DNA from: Bacillus benzoevorans
Lineage (GTDB): Bacteria > Bacillota > Bacilli > Bacillales > Cytobacillaceae
Assembly (NCBI RefSeq): GCF_014207535.1
Contig: NZ_JACHGK010000038.1
Span: forward strand, 1-12,456
Reading direction: 5' to 3'
Length of the DNA: 12,456 nt
In this document: positions 1 to 5,600 of the stretch, piece by piece
How the letters are laid out: every line of letters starts with the position of its first letter
How positions within the stretch are numbered: position 1 is the stretch's first letter
The notes under the pieces: generated by a model
What the model was told of the DNA's origin: nothing
Databases searched by the model: none
What the model saw: only the letters and a program-made list of their open reading frames with translations
Position numbers and translations under genes: made by a program

Positions 1-94
1 TTTTGGGAGCAAGCTCCCAAAAGTCCGCTCGACTTGCATGTATTAGGCACGCCGCCAGCGTTCGTCCTGAGCCAGGATCAAACTCTCCAATAAA
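1..94 (-). rRNA. 16S ribosomal RNA, 5' end only
   Basis: On the minus strand the sequence begins TTTATTGGAGAGTTTGATCC and continues through the universal 27F-type segment to the V1 region. This is the first ~94 nt of a Bacillales 16S rRNA. The gene runs leftward out of the window. The V1 stem is the GGGAGC/GCTCCC hairpin at the very left edge (about positions 5-18). The fragment is too short to name a genus but clearly Bacillaceae-like. It must be followed by the rest of an rrn operon to the left. Confidence 0.97.
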
Positions 95-157
95 GCGTTT
101 GATTTGCTCATGTTTTGTTACAAAAATAAAACTTACGTTGACGTTTCTGCTTTGTTT

Positions 158-172
158 AGTTTTCAAAGAACA
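158..172 (-). promoter_or_regulatory. boxA-like antitermination site in the rRNA leader
   Basis: The minus strand reads TGTTCTTTGAAAACT, the boxA-type motif found in Bacillus rRNA leaders, where Nus factors assemble an antitermination complex. It lies about 60 nt upstream of the 16S 5' end and downstream of both promoters, as expected. The AT-rich leader between boxA and 16S would carry the 5' half of the RNase III processing stem, whose partner lies outside the window. Confidence 0.7.
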
Positions 173-203
173 ATCAAGCTGATTATCATCAGCGACATGA
201 TTT

Positions 204-232
204 ATTATACTATTACATTTCATCGAAGTCAA
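204..232 (-). promoter_or_regulatory. rrn promoter P2 (16S-proximal)
   Basis: The minus strand shows -35 TTGACT (232-227), a 17 nt spacer and -10 TATAAT (209-204). Seven bases after the -10 comes GTCGCTGAT, so the likely start is a G at about 196. Starting with GTP is characteristic of B. subtilis rRNA promoters, which are tuned by the GTP pool. The arrangement copies P1 almost exactly, 98 bp away. Confidence 0.9.
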
Positions 233-301
233 CTGCTCTGAAGATATTTTATAAAATATTTTTCCTTTTCATAAAACTCTTTCGTATCAGCGACAAGAAT
301 T

Positions 302-330
302 ATTATATCCACAATCTTCACAGAAGTCAA
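302..330 (-). promoter_or_regulatory. rrn promoter P1 (16S-distal)
   Basis: The minus strand shows -35 TTGACT (330-325), a 17 nt spacer and -10 TATAAT (307-302), with a start G at about 294 followed by TCGCTGAT as in P2. Tandem P1/P2 is the standard Bacillus rrn layout. The T-rich run on the minus strand upstream of -35 (about 331-372 on the plus strand is also AT-rich) could act as an UP element. Confidence 0.9.
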
Positions 331-392
331 CTTCTTTTTTAAACTTTTTTCTGCCTTATTTTTTCTTTTCAAAAGAAAGCATAAAATATCTC

Positions 393-422
393 CCCTCTTC
401 CAGATAGCCTAAAGGAAAAGGG
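393..422 (-). terminator. possible terminator hairpin before the rRNA promoters
   Basis: CCCTCTTCC (393-401) and GGAAAAGGG (414-422) can pair with one mismatch around a 12 nt loop. On the minus strand the hairpin is followed by a T-rich stretch (GATATTTTATG). It lies between the 76-residue gene and rrn P1, where a terminator would insulate the two. A second short hairpin, GAAATCA/TGATTTC, sits at 450-467. Neither has a clean U-tract, so the call is tentative. Confidence 0.35.
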
Positions 423-494
423 AAGTTAATAGTACCATCCTATTCGACAGAAATCAACACTGATTTCATAAACTAAGTATTACGTAGCAAACCA

Positions 495-725
495 TCAATT
501 ATCCACTTTATTTCCCCGCATCAGTTTTTCAAATTCCTTCATCTCTTCTTCTACCTTAGGAACATGATTCAAAGAATTGCGATTTTGTCTGAATTCCTTG
601 CTTATGCTGACCTGAACGCCCATTGCCTTGCTGCCGGACGCTGTGGCATCATTAATCAAAGCTTCCTTTTCACCATCAAAATGGGGGGTCGCTTCAACAT
701 GCTGGTTCCTTCTATTATCTGGCAT
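495..725 (-). CDS. small hydrophilic protein of unknown function, 76 aa
   Basis: The start is set at the ATG beginning MPDNRRN, because AAAGGAGATGAT lies about 9 nt upstream. A longer in-frame start at 752 would put this ribosome binding site inside the gene. The product is soluble and highly charged, with no membrane segment or cysteine. It is rich in Asn, Glu and Lys, and its C-terminal third (residues ~48-76, EEEMKEFEKLM) should be amphipathic helix. It lies between a membrane-protein gene and the rRNA promoters, reading the same way. I do not recognise the family. The size and composition would suit a minor spore or stress protein, but that is only a guess. Confidence 0.65.
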   Translation of the reverse strand: MPDNRRNQHVEATPHFDGEKEALINDATASGSKAMGVQVSISKEFRQNRNSLNHVPKVEEEMKEFEKLMRGNKVDN

Positions 726-809
726 ATGTATCATCTCCTTTATTGTTAACATGACTTTTAAGGAAATGTTTTATGCAAAGGCAAACTGCAGTTCATATAC
801 AAAGTGATT

Positions 810-830
810 TTGGCGGCCGATATTCGCCAA
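810..830. repeat. short inverted repeat TTGGCG/CGCCAA
   Basis: TTGGCG (810-815) and CGCCAA (825-830) form a 6 bp stem around a 9 nt loop. It sits between the 187-residue gene's terminator and the next gene's start. Neither strand has a clear T-run after it. It may be part of the 5' region of the 76-residue gene. Confidence 0.3.
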
Positions 831-837
831 TAATATC

Positions 838-857
838 AAAAAAGGTCTGACACCTTT
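838..857 (-). terminator. intrinsic terminator after the 187-aa membrane protein gene
   Basis: The minus strand reads AAAGGT-GTCAG-ACCTTT followed directly by more Ts, a 6 bp stem plus U-tract located 12-31 nt after the stop codon at 869. The core GGTGTCAGACC resembles a short palindrome that I recall as abundant in some Bacillus genomes. That resemblance is from memory only. Confidence 0.65.
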
Positions 858-868
858 GGTTGCCTTCT

Positions 869-1432
869 TTAGGTCTGCTGTATATGTTCACTTAACAGCA
901 AATCCAGCTTCTCTCTCATTTCATTTGATGTAACAATACAGCTAACCGAAGATCCCTTTGTTTTAATCTTTAATTCATACCCAGCATTAACCTCATCTGT
1001 GTAGCCATAGAATTTATGGTTCAGATCAATCGGGATAAATTGATATTTACTCATCCTGCTCCAACGAACAAATCTCCCCCCGTCCAATATTCCGTCTTCC
1101 TGTACGGAAAATATATTTAGTAGGTTCTCTCCATTTATTAACGGTAAAAGTAATAAAGGATAAAATGTCCAATCCACTGATTTCGTTATTTTTCCAATAA
1201 TAAAAAAGGCAGTGATAACTAGCAGTACAAAGGAATAAATAATAATACCAGTTTTTCTTTTAGGATTAGCAGGGAAGTCCAATGGTTTTAACGGATATTT
1301 TCTGATAGCTGCCCTCTCTTCATCCGCCGCTGGGAAAATAATTTTCTTCTTCATTCTTGCCAGACTCAAAATATACTGATAGCTATAATATCCAACGGCG
1401 ATCACAAATACAATATCCATGAACAACTGCAT
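869..1432 (-). CDS. membrane protein of unknown function, 187 aa
   Basis: A strong ribosome binding site (GGAGGTG, 5 nt before ATG) supports the start. Predicted architecture: an N-terminal membrane helix (residues ~4-23), a basic loop (RMKKK), then two closely spaced hydrophobic segments (~63-82 and ~87-104). The soluble C-terminal part (~105-187) reads as beta-rich, with a WSRMSKYQF segment. This plan, membrane hairpin plus a PH-like beta domain, recalls DUF5673-type Bacillus membrane proteins, but I cannot confirm that. No catalytic motif is visible. The gene ends just before its own terminator, so it is probably transcribed alone or with the gene to its left by readthrough. Confidence 0.75.
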   Translation of the reverse strand: MQLFMDIVFVIAVGYYSYQYILSLARMKKKIIFPAADEERAAIRKYPLKPLDFPANPKRKTGIIIYSFVLLVITAFFIIGKITKSVDWTFYPLLLLPLINGENLLNIFSVQEDGILDGGRFVRWSRMSKYQFIPIDLNHKFYGYTDEVNAGYELKIKTKGSSVSCIVTSNEMREKLDLLLSEHIQQT

Positions 1433-1517
1433 TTTTTCACCTCCATTTCTATTTTGTCTTTTAATAAAACAGTTCTTAACTTATATACGAACCGCAAGTA
1501 ATAAGGTTCCAGAAATT

Positions 1518-1549
1518 GGGGAAGTTTAAGAGTTATTAAACCCTTCCCC
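1518..1549. repeat. strong hairpin in the intergenic region 1433-1734
   Basis: GGGGAAG-TTTAA (1518-1529) pairs with TTAAA-CC-CTTCCCC (1536-1549), giving a 12 bp stem with a 2 nt bulge. There is no T-run on either side, so it is not an ordinary terminator. It lies between two divergent genes (leftward membrane protein, rightward SinI-like gene) and may be a regulatory structure or protein site. Nothing else clear was seen in this ~300 base stretch. Confidence 0.45.
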
Positions 1550-1734
1550 TAGAGGATTACGCTGAGTCAAATAATACTATTGAAGCACTATAAGGGTCGT
1601 AGACAGGGATGTGTTACACTATGGAACTAGTGAAAACATGTCTTTTTGATGAATTCTTTGAAAACTTCCCTTATAAAAGACAGATAATATCCGAAGTACT
1701 ATATAGAAGCTATAATTTCTTCGGGAGGTTCGTT

Positions 1735-1863
1735 ATGGGAAATTTACAATGGAATGATTTAGATCAGGAATGGATTCAGCTTCTTGAAGAATTAGTTGAA
1801 TCCGATATAACAAAAGAGGAATTTAGAGCTTTCTTGGACAATAAAAAAGCCGAAAAGGTTTAA
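1735..1863 (+). CDS. SinI/SlrA-like anti-repressor, 42 aa
   Basis: Residues 9-36 (LDQEWIQLLEELVESDITKE and onward) closely match the helix-hook segment of B. subtilis SinI (ELDQEWVELMVEAKEANISP). In SinI this segment binds SinR and titrates it, derepressing matrix genes. The start is the ATG at 1735, preceded by GGGAGG at 6 nt. An in-frame ATG at 1609 would add 42 residues without Sin-like character and has no ribosome binding site. At 42 residues it is shorter than SinI (57) and SlrA (52). No sinR lies next to it, so it is an orphan like slrA. It is followed by a terminator, so it is a single-gene unit. It probably antagonises a SinR-type repressor encoded elsewhere; the target is inferred. 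Confidence 0.8.
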   Translation: MGNLQWNDLDQEWIQLLEELVESDITKEEFRAFLDNKKAEKV

Positions 1864-1915
1864 GATTGGTTCCCTGTTTATTTCTTTACAGTGCCAACTA
1901 TTCTCCATATATAAC

Positions 1916-1946
1916 AAAAAAGATCGAGGGGATCCCGGTCTTTTTT
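1916..1946 (+). terminator. terminator after the SinI-like gene
   Basis: AAAAAAGATCGAGGG-GAT-CCCGGTCTTTTTT forms a stem with small mismatches, with an A-tract before and a T-tract after. It can therefore work in both directions. It isolates the SinI-like gene from the ranthipeptide operon downstream. Confidence 0.85.
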
Positions 1947-2046
1947 GCGTTCCCATAACCATGTCAGTCTACCTTGAGAACCCCCCTCTTTTCTCTCTAT
2001 ATATCTTAATTCGGTTTTCCATTCTATCCATCATGCGTAGGGGTCA

Positions 2047-2075
2047 TTGACGTAAATCGGGGGTATTGCTAAAAT
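2047..2075 (+). promoter_or_regulatory. sigma-A promoter of the ranthipeptide operon
   Basis: TTGACG (2047-2052), a 17 nt spacer and TAAAAT (2070-2075) each match the consensus at five of six positions. Transcription would begin at about 2082, giving a ~74 nt leader before the precursor gene. A second possible promoter is TTCACA (2102-2107), 16 nt, TATAAA (2124-2129), whose -35 box lies inside the palindrome. In either case the palindrome at 2090-2109 is placed for repression. Confidence 0.7.
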
Positions 2076-2089
2076 TATCCTTGATAGCG

Positions 2090-2109
2090 ATTGTGAATTA
2101 ATTCACAAT
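2090..2109. promoter_or_regulatory. Rex-type redox operator (perfect 20 bp palindrome)
   Basis: The sequence ATTGTGAATTAATTCACAAT is a perfect inverted repeat and contains TTGTGAA-N4-TTCACAA. That is the known consensus of Rex, the repressor that leaves DNA when NADH/NAD+ rises under low oxygen or fermentation. The half-sites TGTGA-N6-TCACA also fit the Fnr/Crp family. Its position, just downstream of the predicted start at ~2082, fits a repressor roadblock better than an activator site, which should be near -41. Rex is therefore the favoured reading; the regulator gene is not in the window. Confidence 0.75.
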
Positions 2110-2155
2110 TTAGACACACTTTTTATAAACTCTACTGTGAAAGGAGTTGTCGATC

Positions 2156-2305
2156 ATGAAAAGAATCGTGACACTTAGCACCCGTAAACTAATGGATACC
2201 GCAAAACACGGCGGCTGTGGCGCATGCCAGACATCCTGTCAATCCGCTTGTAAAACATCCTGCGGCATTGCCAACCAGAAATGTGAAAACACATTGAATC
2301 GGTAA
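2156..2305 (+). CDS. SCIFF-type ranthipeptide precursor, 49 aa
   Basis: The ORF starts at an ATG with AAGGAG 9 nt upstream and encodes 49 residues. The N-terminal leader-like part (MKRIVTLSTRKL) is followed by six cysteines at positions 21, 24, 28, 32, 36 and 43, in a CxxCxxxCxxxCxxxCxxxxxxC array containing CQTSCQSACKTSC. This is the signature of the SCIFF family (six cysteines in forty-five residues), whose members receive thioether cross-links from Cys sulfur to another residue. The cognate maturase lies directly downstream, as in clostridial SCIFF loci. The residue after the fifth Cys, Thr in the clostridial peptides I recall and the cross-link acceptor in CteA, is Gly37 here. No protease or exporter gene is adjacent, as is usual for SCIFF. 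The mature product's function is unknown in the family. Confidence 0.9.
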   Translation: MKRIVTLSTRKLMDTAKHGGCGACQTSCQSACKTSCGIANQKCENTLNR

Positions 2306-2315
2306 TAAGGAAAAA

Positions 2316-2406
2316 CCGAGACTGGCTTATAAAAAAGAGAGTGTGCACCACAAAGTCTAGTGAACTATTCATCATTGGTGTCAGCCTCCCTTTGAGCCAG
2401 CCTCGG
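2316..2406 (+). promoter_or_regulatory. long-range stem between precursor and maturase genes
   Basis: CCGAG-A-CTGGCT (2316-2327) pairs with AGCCAG-C-CTCGG (2395-2406), 11 bp with one mismatch. An inner stem is CACCA (2346-2350) with TGGTG (2376-2380). The outer stem is preceded by AAAAA and followed by CCACTTTTTG, so it resembles a leaky terminator with a large loop. A second copy of CAGCCTC at 2382-2388 offers a shorter competing pairing. A likely role is to lower maturase expression relative to the peptide or to protect the peptide mRNA 3' end. The role is inferred; the pairing is seen. Confidence 0.5.
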
Positions 2407-2440
2407 CCACTTTTTGCACAAGAGGAGCAAGAATATCACT

Positions 2441-3838
2441 ATGATTCATCAATATAAACTTAACGGATACAATATCATACTCGACACATACAGCGGTTCT
2501 GTTCATGTTGTCGACGACCTCGCCTATGAAATCATCGCGCTTTATGAGAATACTCCCAAAGACGAAATCGCGAGAAAAATGCTGGACAAGTTCGCTGATA
2601 TGCCGGCCATTACCGTGAAAGACATTCAGGAAACTATTGCCGATGTAGAGGAACTAAAACAGGACGGACAGCTCTTTACAGTGGATGAATATAAGGACCT
2701 TTCGATAAATCTGAGAAATCGCACGACCTATGTAAAGGCGCTCTGTCTTAATGTGGCACACACCTGCAACCTGTCCTGCCAATACTGTTTTGCCAGCCAA
2801 GGAAAATACAACGGGGACAGAGCCATCATGAGCTATGAGGTCGGTCAAAGAGCCATTGATTTCCTATTGGAAAACTCCGGTCATCACCGTCATCTTGACG
2901 TTGACTTTTTCGGCGGCGAGCCGCTTATGGTCTGGGAGACCGTGAAACAAATTGTCGCCTATGCACGAAGCAAAGAAAGTATATACAACAAGTCCTTCCG
3001 CTTCACTTTTACGACAAATGGCGTGCTGCTCAATGATGAAGTCACTGAGTTTCTCAATCAGGAAATGTACAATGTCGTATTGAGCCTTGATGGCAGAAAA
3101 GAAGTCCATGACCGGCTCCGCAAAACCATTAATGGCAAAGGAAGCTACGATACGATCGTGCCCAAGTTCCAGGAGTTCGTGAAAAAACGCGGCGAAAAAG
3201 AATACTATGTTCGCGGCACCTATACCCACAACAACGTGGACTTCACCAATGATATTTTTCACATTGCTGACCTTGGTTTCGATAAACTTTCGATGGAACC
3301 GGTGATCTGTGGTCCGCGCGAACCATATGCCCTCACGGAAGAGGACCTGCCGGAGATTTACCATCAATACGAAATTCTGGCTAAGGAAATGCTTAGACGC
3401 GGGGAAAATGGCAATGGATTTACCTTTTACCATTACATGCTTGACCTCTCGGAAGGACCTTGCATTCAAAAAAGAATTTCCGGATGCGGCTCAGGAACGG
3501 AATACCTCGCTGTCACACCATGGGGTGATCTTTTCCCTTGCCACCAGTTTGTCGGGGATGAGGAATATAAATTGGGGAACATTTGGGCTGGTATCACGAG
3601 ACCGGAACTGCAAGGCCAATTTAAAGAGAGTAACTGCTATTCAAAACCGGAATGCAGTGACTGCTGGGCGAAGCTTTACTGCAGCGGCGGCTGTCCTGCC
3701 AATGCGCTGCATGCAACCGGCTCACTAAATGGGACCTACAACTTTAGCTGCGACATCTTCCGTAAGAGAATTGAATGCTCAATGATGGTCAAGGTTGCTG
3801 AAACCTTCAGAGAGATGGAAAAAGAAGAACTAGCTTAG
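2441..3838 (+). CDS. radical SAM/SPASM SCIFF maturase (thioether-forming), 465 aa
   Basis: The enzyme cleaves S-adenosylmethionine to a 5'-deoxyadenosyl radical and installs thioether links in the precursor peptide. The N-terminal ~85 residues (MIHQYKLNGYN, SVHVVDD) form the RiPP-recognition-like region that binds the leader. The radical SAM motif is C109-x3-C113-x2-C116 (CNLSCQYC), and a GGEP motif is at ~159-162. The C-terminal SPASM region has cysteines at 341, 349, 367, 399, 405, 408, 414, 418, 437 and 446 (including CSDCWAKLYCSGGCP), which ligate auxiliary 4Fe-4S clusters. Length and layout match clostridial CteB-type SCIFF maturases. The start is the ATG at 2441 because family members begin MIH-K/Q; AGAGGAG is 13 nt upstream, rather far. 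A TTG at 2414 is an alternative. Expressed with the precursor; the operon ends at the terminator just after. Confidence 0.95.
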   Translation: MIHQYKLNGYNIILDTYSGSVHVVDDLAYEIIALYENTPKDEIARKMLDKFADMPAITVKDIQETIADVEELKQDGQLFTVDEYKDLSINLRNRTTYVKALCLNVAHTCNLSCQYCFASQGKYNGDRAIMSYEVGQRAIDFLLENSGHHRHLDVDFFGGEPLMVWETVKQIVAYARSKESIYNKSFRFTFTTNGVLLNDEVTEFLNQEMYNVVLSLDGRKEVHDRLRKTINGKGSYDTIVPKFQEFVKKRGEKEYYVRGTYTHNNVDFTNDIFHIADLGFDKLSMEPVICGPREPYALTEEDLPEIYHQYEILAKEMLRRGENGNGFTFYHYMLDLSEGPCIQKRISGCGSGTEYLAVTPWGDLFPCHQFVGDEEYKLGNIWAGITRPELQGQFKESNCYSKPECSDCWAKLYCSGGCPANALHATGSLNGTYNFSCDIFRKRIECSMMVKVAETFREMEKEELA

Positions 3839-3850
3839 CAGACTAAATTT

Positions 3851-3903
3851 AAAGAGGCCCGGCATACTCCGGAAAAGATCCGGTTTGTGCTAAGCCTCTT
3901 TTT
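3851..3903 (+). terminator. strong terminator of the ranthipeptide operon
   Basis: AAAGAGGC (3851-3858) pairs with GCCTCTTT (3894-3901), followed by more Ts. Inside lie further pairings, including CCGGA/TCCGG. It begins 13 nt after the maturase stop codon and may also serve the convergent membrane-protein gene, although the minus-strand T-run is weaker. Confidence 0.9.
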
Positions 3904-3916
3904 CAATCGTCTTCAT

Positions 3917-4219
3917 TCAACTATTACAGCCTTTTCTATTTAATATAAAAAGACTGCCTCCCAATGTAAGCACAGATATAAATTTACTTACTAGGAGAAG
4001 AAAGGATGTCGTTTGAGAATCTATATAGATAAGTGGAATCTGCACGAGGATGTAAACAATAAATAGTCCAAAAGTAAGAATGGCAAAAGCGTTATTATAT
4101 GCCCTATTAATGATTTTCTCGCTTCTCTCTTCTTCCGAATTCATAAAAATGTTGGTTTCATAAGCCAAAACTAATAACAAGAGATACCCTAAAGCTGCTG
4201 CCGCAACTTGGATGCCCAT
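3917..4219 (-). CDS. small three-helix membrane protein, 100 aa, unknown function
   Basis: GGAGGAGG sits 6 nt before the ATG, a very strong start. Three hydrophobic segments are predicted at residues ~4-22, ~43-66 and ~70-93, joined by a charged loop (NSEEERSEKIINRAYNN) after the first helix. The C-terminus ends NRKGCNS. No enzyme motif is visible and I do not recognise the family. It has its own promoter with flanking inverted repeats, and converges on the ranthipeptide operon across a shared terminator region. There is no evidence that it works with the SCIFF genes. Confidence 0.75.
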   Translation of the reverse strand: MGIQVAAAALGYLLLLVLAYETNIFMNSEEERSEKIINRAYNNAFAILTFGLFIVYILVQIPLIYIDSQTTSFLLLVSKFISVLTLGGSLFILNRKGCNS

Positions 4220-4366
4220 TTTTTACCTCCTCCTTGATTTCCCTTTTATTTGCACGCTTAACGGCTATCAAACAAGACGGCTGTAGTAACAAAGTAATAA
4301 ATACTTGTTAAAGGTTACCTGTTTTTGAACGGATTAATGAACTCTACAGGATTTGCCCGATTACAT

Positions 4367-4412
4367 TAATGTTACTTAACTTTATTGTATCATTGGATAT
4401 GTAACATTACAA
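4367..4412 (-). promoter_or_regulatory. promoter of the small membrane protein gene, with flanking inverted repeat
   Basis: The minus strand has -35 TTGTAA (4412-4407), a 17 nt spacer and -10 TACAAT (4389-4384). A 9 bp inverted repeat, TAATGTTAC (4367-4375) and GTAACATTA (4401-4409), brackets it: one arm overlaps -35 and the other covers the start region. ACATTAATGT at 4364-4373 is a further small palindrome sharing the same half-site. The arrangement suggests a repressor bound at both sides. The leader to the ATG is about 155 nt. Otherwise 4220-4507 holds nothing recognisable. Confidence 0.5.
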
Positions 4413-4507
4413 CGCGATGGAATTATTGTTGTGACAACTTTGTTAAAAGGGGAACCGCAGAGAGAAAGATTTCATCAATGCCATTAATAAATTCATATCA
4501 TCTACTC

Positions 4508-5389
4508 CTATTCTTCAAAAGATAAGTTGACCGGTTCATCTAAAAGGTCAGCAGAAAAATCAATGTTGGTCGTTGGTGTTTGTTTATCCACTTCCTCAAA
4601 TTTAAGTTCATCAATCCATACTTGTCCTTTTCCCGAAAGCAGAACACCAAAGGCAATGACTGCACTATTTTCTGGTACATCTAAAACGATGGCGTAATGA
4701 TTCCACTCAGTATCCCCTGCAATTGGCCGGTCTCCCATATTGTCAAATTGCAGCACATCCCCAAGTGAATCATCGACACGCATCCAGAATCCACAGAATC
4801 CATCAACATCTGTGGATTTTAAAAATCCAGAGAGCTTTAGTCTTTTGCCAAGATACCTCTTAGCTTTAAATTCCTGCATCATGGTTGCAAATTCACCTTG
4901 AGATTGGAAAGTAACAGATTTTAGGAATCCAGATGCCCTTCCCTTATGCACGTTTTCTCTATCAATTCCCATCTCATAATTAAACGGATGACTCCCGCTT
5001 AACTTCCATCCTTTTAATAACTGTTCATTTTTCAACATGATTTCCTCCCTTTGCAAAGTCAATTGACCGATCATTTTACGATATTGTCCTGGTGGTAAAT
5101 TGTAATATTTCTTAAATGAACGAGTAAATGATTCTTGTGATTCAAAGCGATAATAGAAAGCAATATCTATGATCTTTTCATCCGTATAAAGCAGCATATT
5201 GGCTGAATTGGCGATTCTTCTGTAGCGAATATATTCAGATGCAGTTACGCCAACCTCTTTTTGAAAAATACGGTGATAATGATATTTTGAAAATCCGGCA
5301 AACTGAGCAACGCTTTCTAAAGATAGCTCTTCATGTAAGTTCATCTCTATGTACTCAATCGTTTTTTGTATGATGGGACTGTAGCTCAT
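4508..5389 (-). CDS. AraC-family transcriptional regulator, N-terminal HTH, 293 aa
   Basis: The start at 5389 is chosen because AAGGAGG lies 8 nt upstream; the longer frame from 5464 adds a Cys-rich stretch with no ribosome binding site. Residues ~5-105 carry the double helix-turn-helix of the AraC/XylS type (LSLESVAQFAGFSKYHYHRI, then IIDIAFYYRFESQESFTRSF and YYNLPPGQYRK). Here it is at the N-terminus, as in Rob/SoxS-like regulators with a C-terminal effector domain. Residues ~145-275 are not the usual GyrI-like domain. They read as a beta-sandwich (FCGFWMRVDD, LQFDNMGDRPIAG, WNHYAIVLDVPE, GQVWIDELKF) of the galactose-binding-like kind. It probably senses a small ligand and controls genes nearby or elsewhere. 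No target is evident. Confidence 0.85.
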   Translation of the reverse strand: MSYSPIIQKTIEYIEMNLHEELSLESVAQFAGFSKYHYHRIFQKEVGVTASEYIRYRRIANSANMLLYTDEKIIDIAFYYRFESQESFTRSFKKYYNLPPGQYRKMIGQLTLQREEIMLKNEQLLKGWKLSGSHPFNYEMGIDRENVHKGRASGFLKSVTFQSQGEFATMMQEFKAKRYLGKRLKLSGFLKSTDVDGFCGFWMRVDDSLGDVLQFDNMGDRPIAGDTEWNHYAIVLDVPENSAVIAFGVLLSGKGQVWIDELKFEEVDKQTPTTNIDFSADLLDEPVNLSFEE

Positions 5390-5542
5390 TCCGAGAACCT
5401 CCTTACAAATAAGATAACAAAAAGAACAACGGTCATTTTTGACATATATTGCTATGTTTGGCAATTCATTAGGAATAATAGGTTCAGTGCATTTAACAGG
5501 AATCTATTGAGCCCCCCTAAGTCATAATCGGGCTTTTTCAAT

Positions 5543-5585
5543 AAAAAAACCGAAGGACTGCTGAAGCGGATCAGGAAACCTTCGG
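5543..5585 (-). terminator. terminator of the broken ycxB gene
   Basis: CCGAAGG (5550-5556) and CCTTCGG (5579-5585) form a perfect 7 bp stem. On the minus strand it is followed by seven Ts. It lies just after the ycxB stop codon. Another possible stem, AGCCC/GGGCT (5510-5534) followed by Ts on the plus strand, has no matching upstream gene. Confidence 0.85.
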
Positions 5586-5600
5586 CTAGAAATATTCTTT

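Noticed and set aside
2175..2375. 66-codon minus-strand frame over the SCIFF peptide gene
   Set aside because: It is antisense to the six-cysteine peptide, has no ribosome binding site, and its composition is not protein-like. The plus-strand peptide has a ribosome binding site and family motif.
2864..3469. 201-codon minus-strand frame inside the maturase gene
   Set aside because: A shadow of the radical SAM gene, whose motifs are unmistakable on the plus strand.
5510..5538. AGCCC/GGGCT stem followed by Ts on the plus strand
   Set aside because: Looks like a rightward terminator, but no rightward gene precedes it and the stem is only 5 bp.
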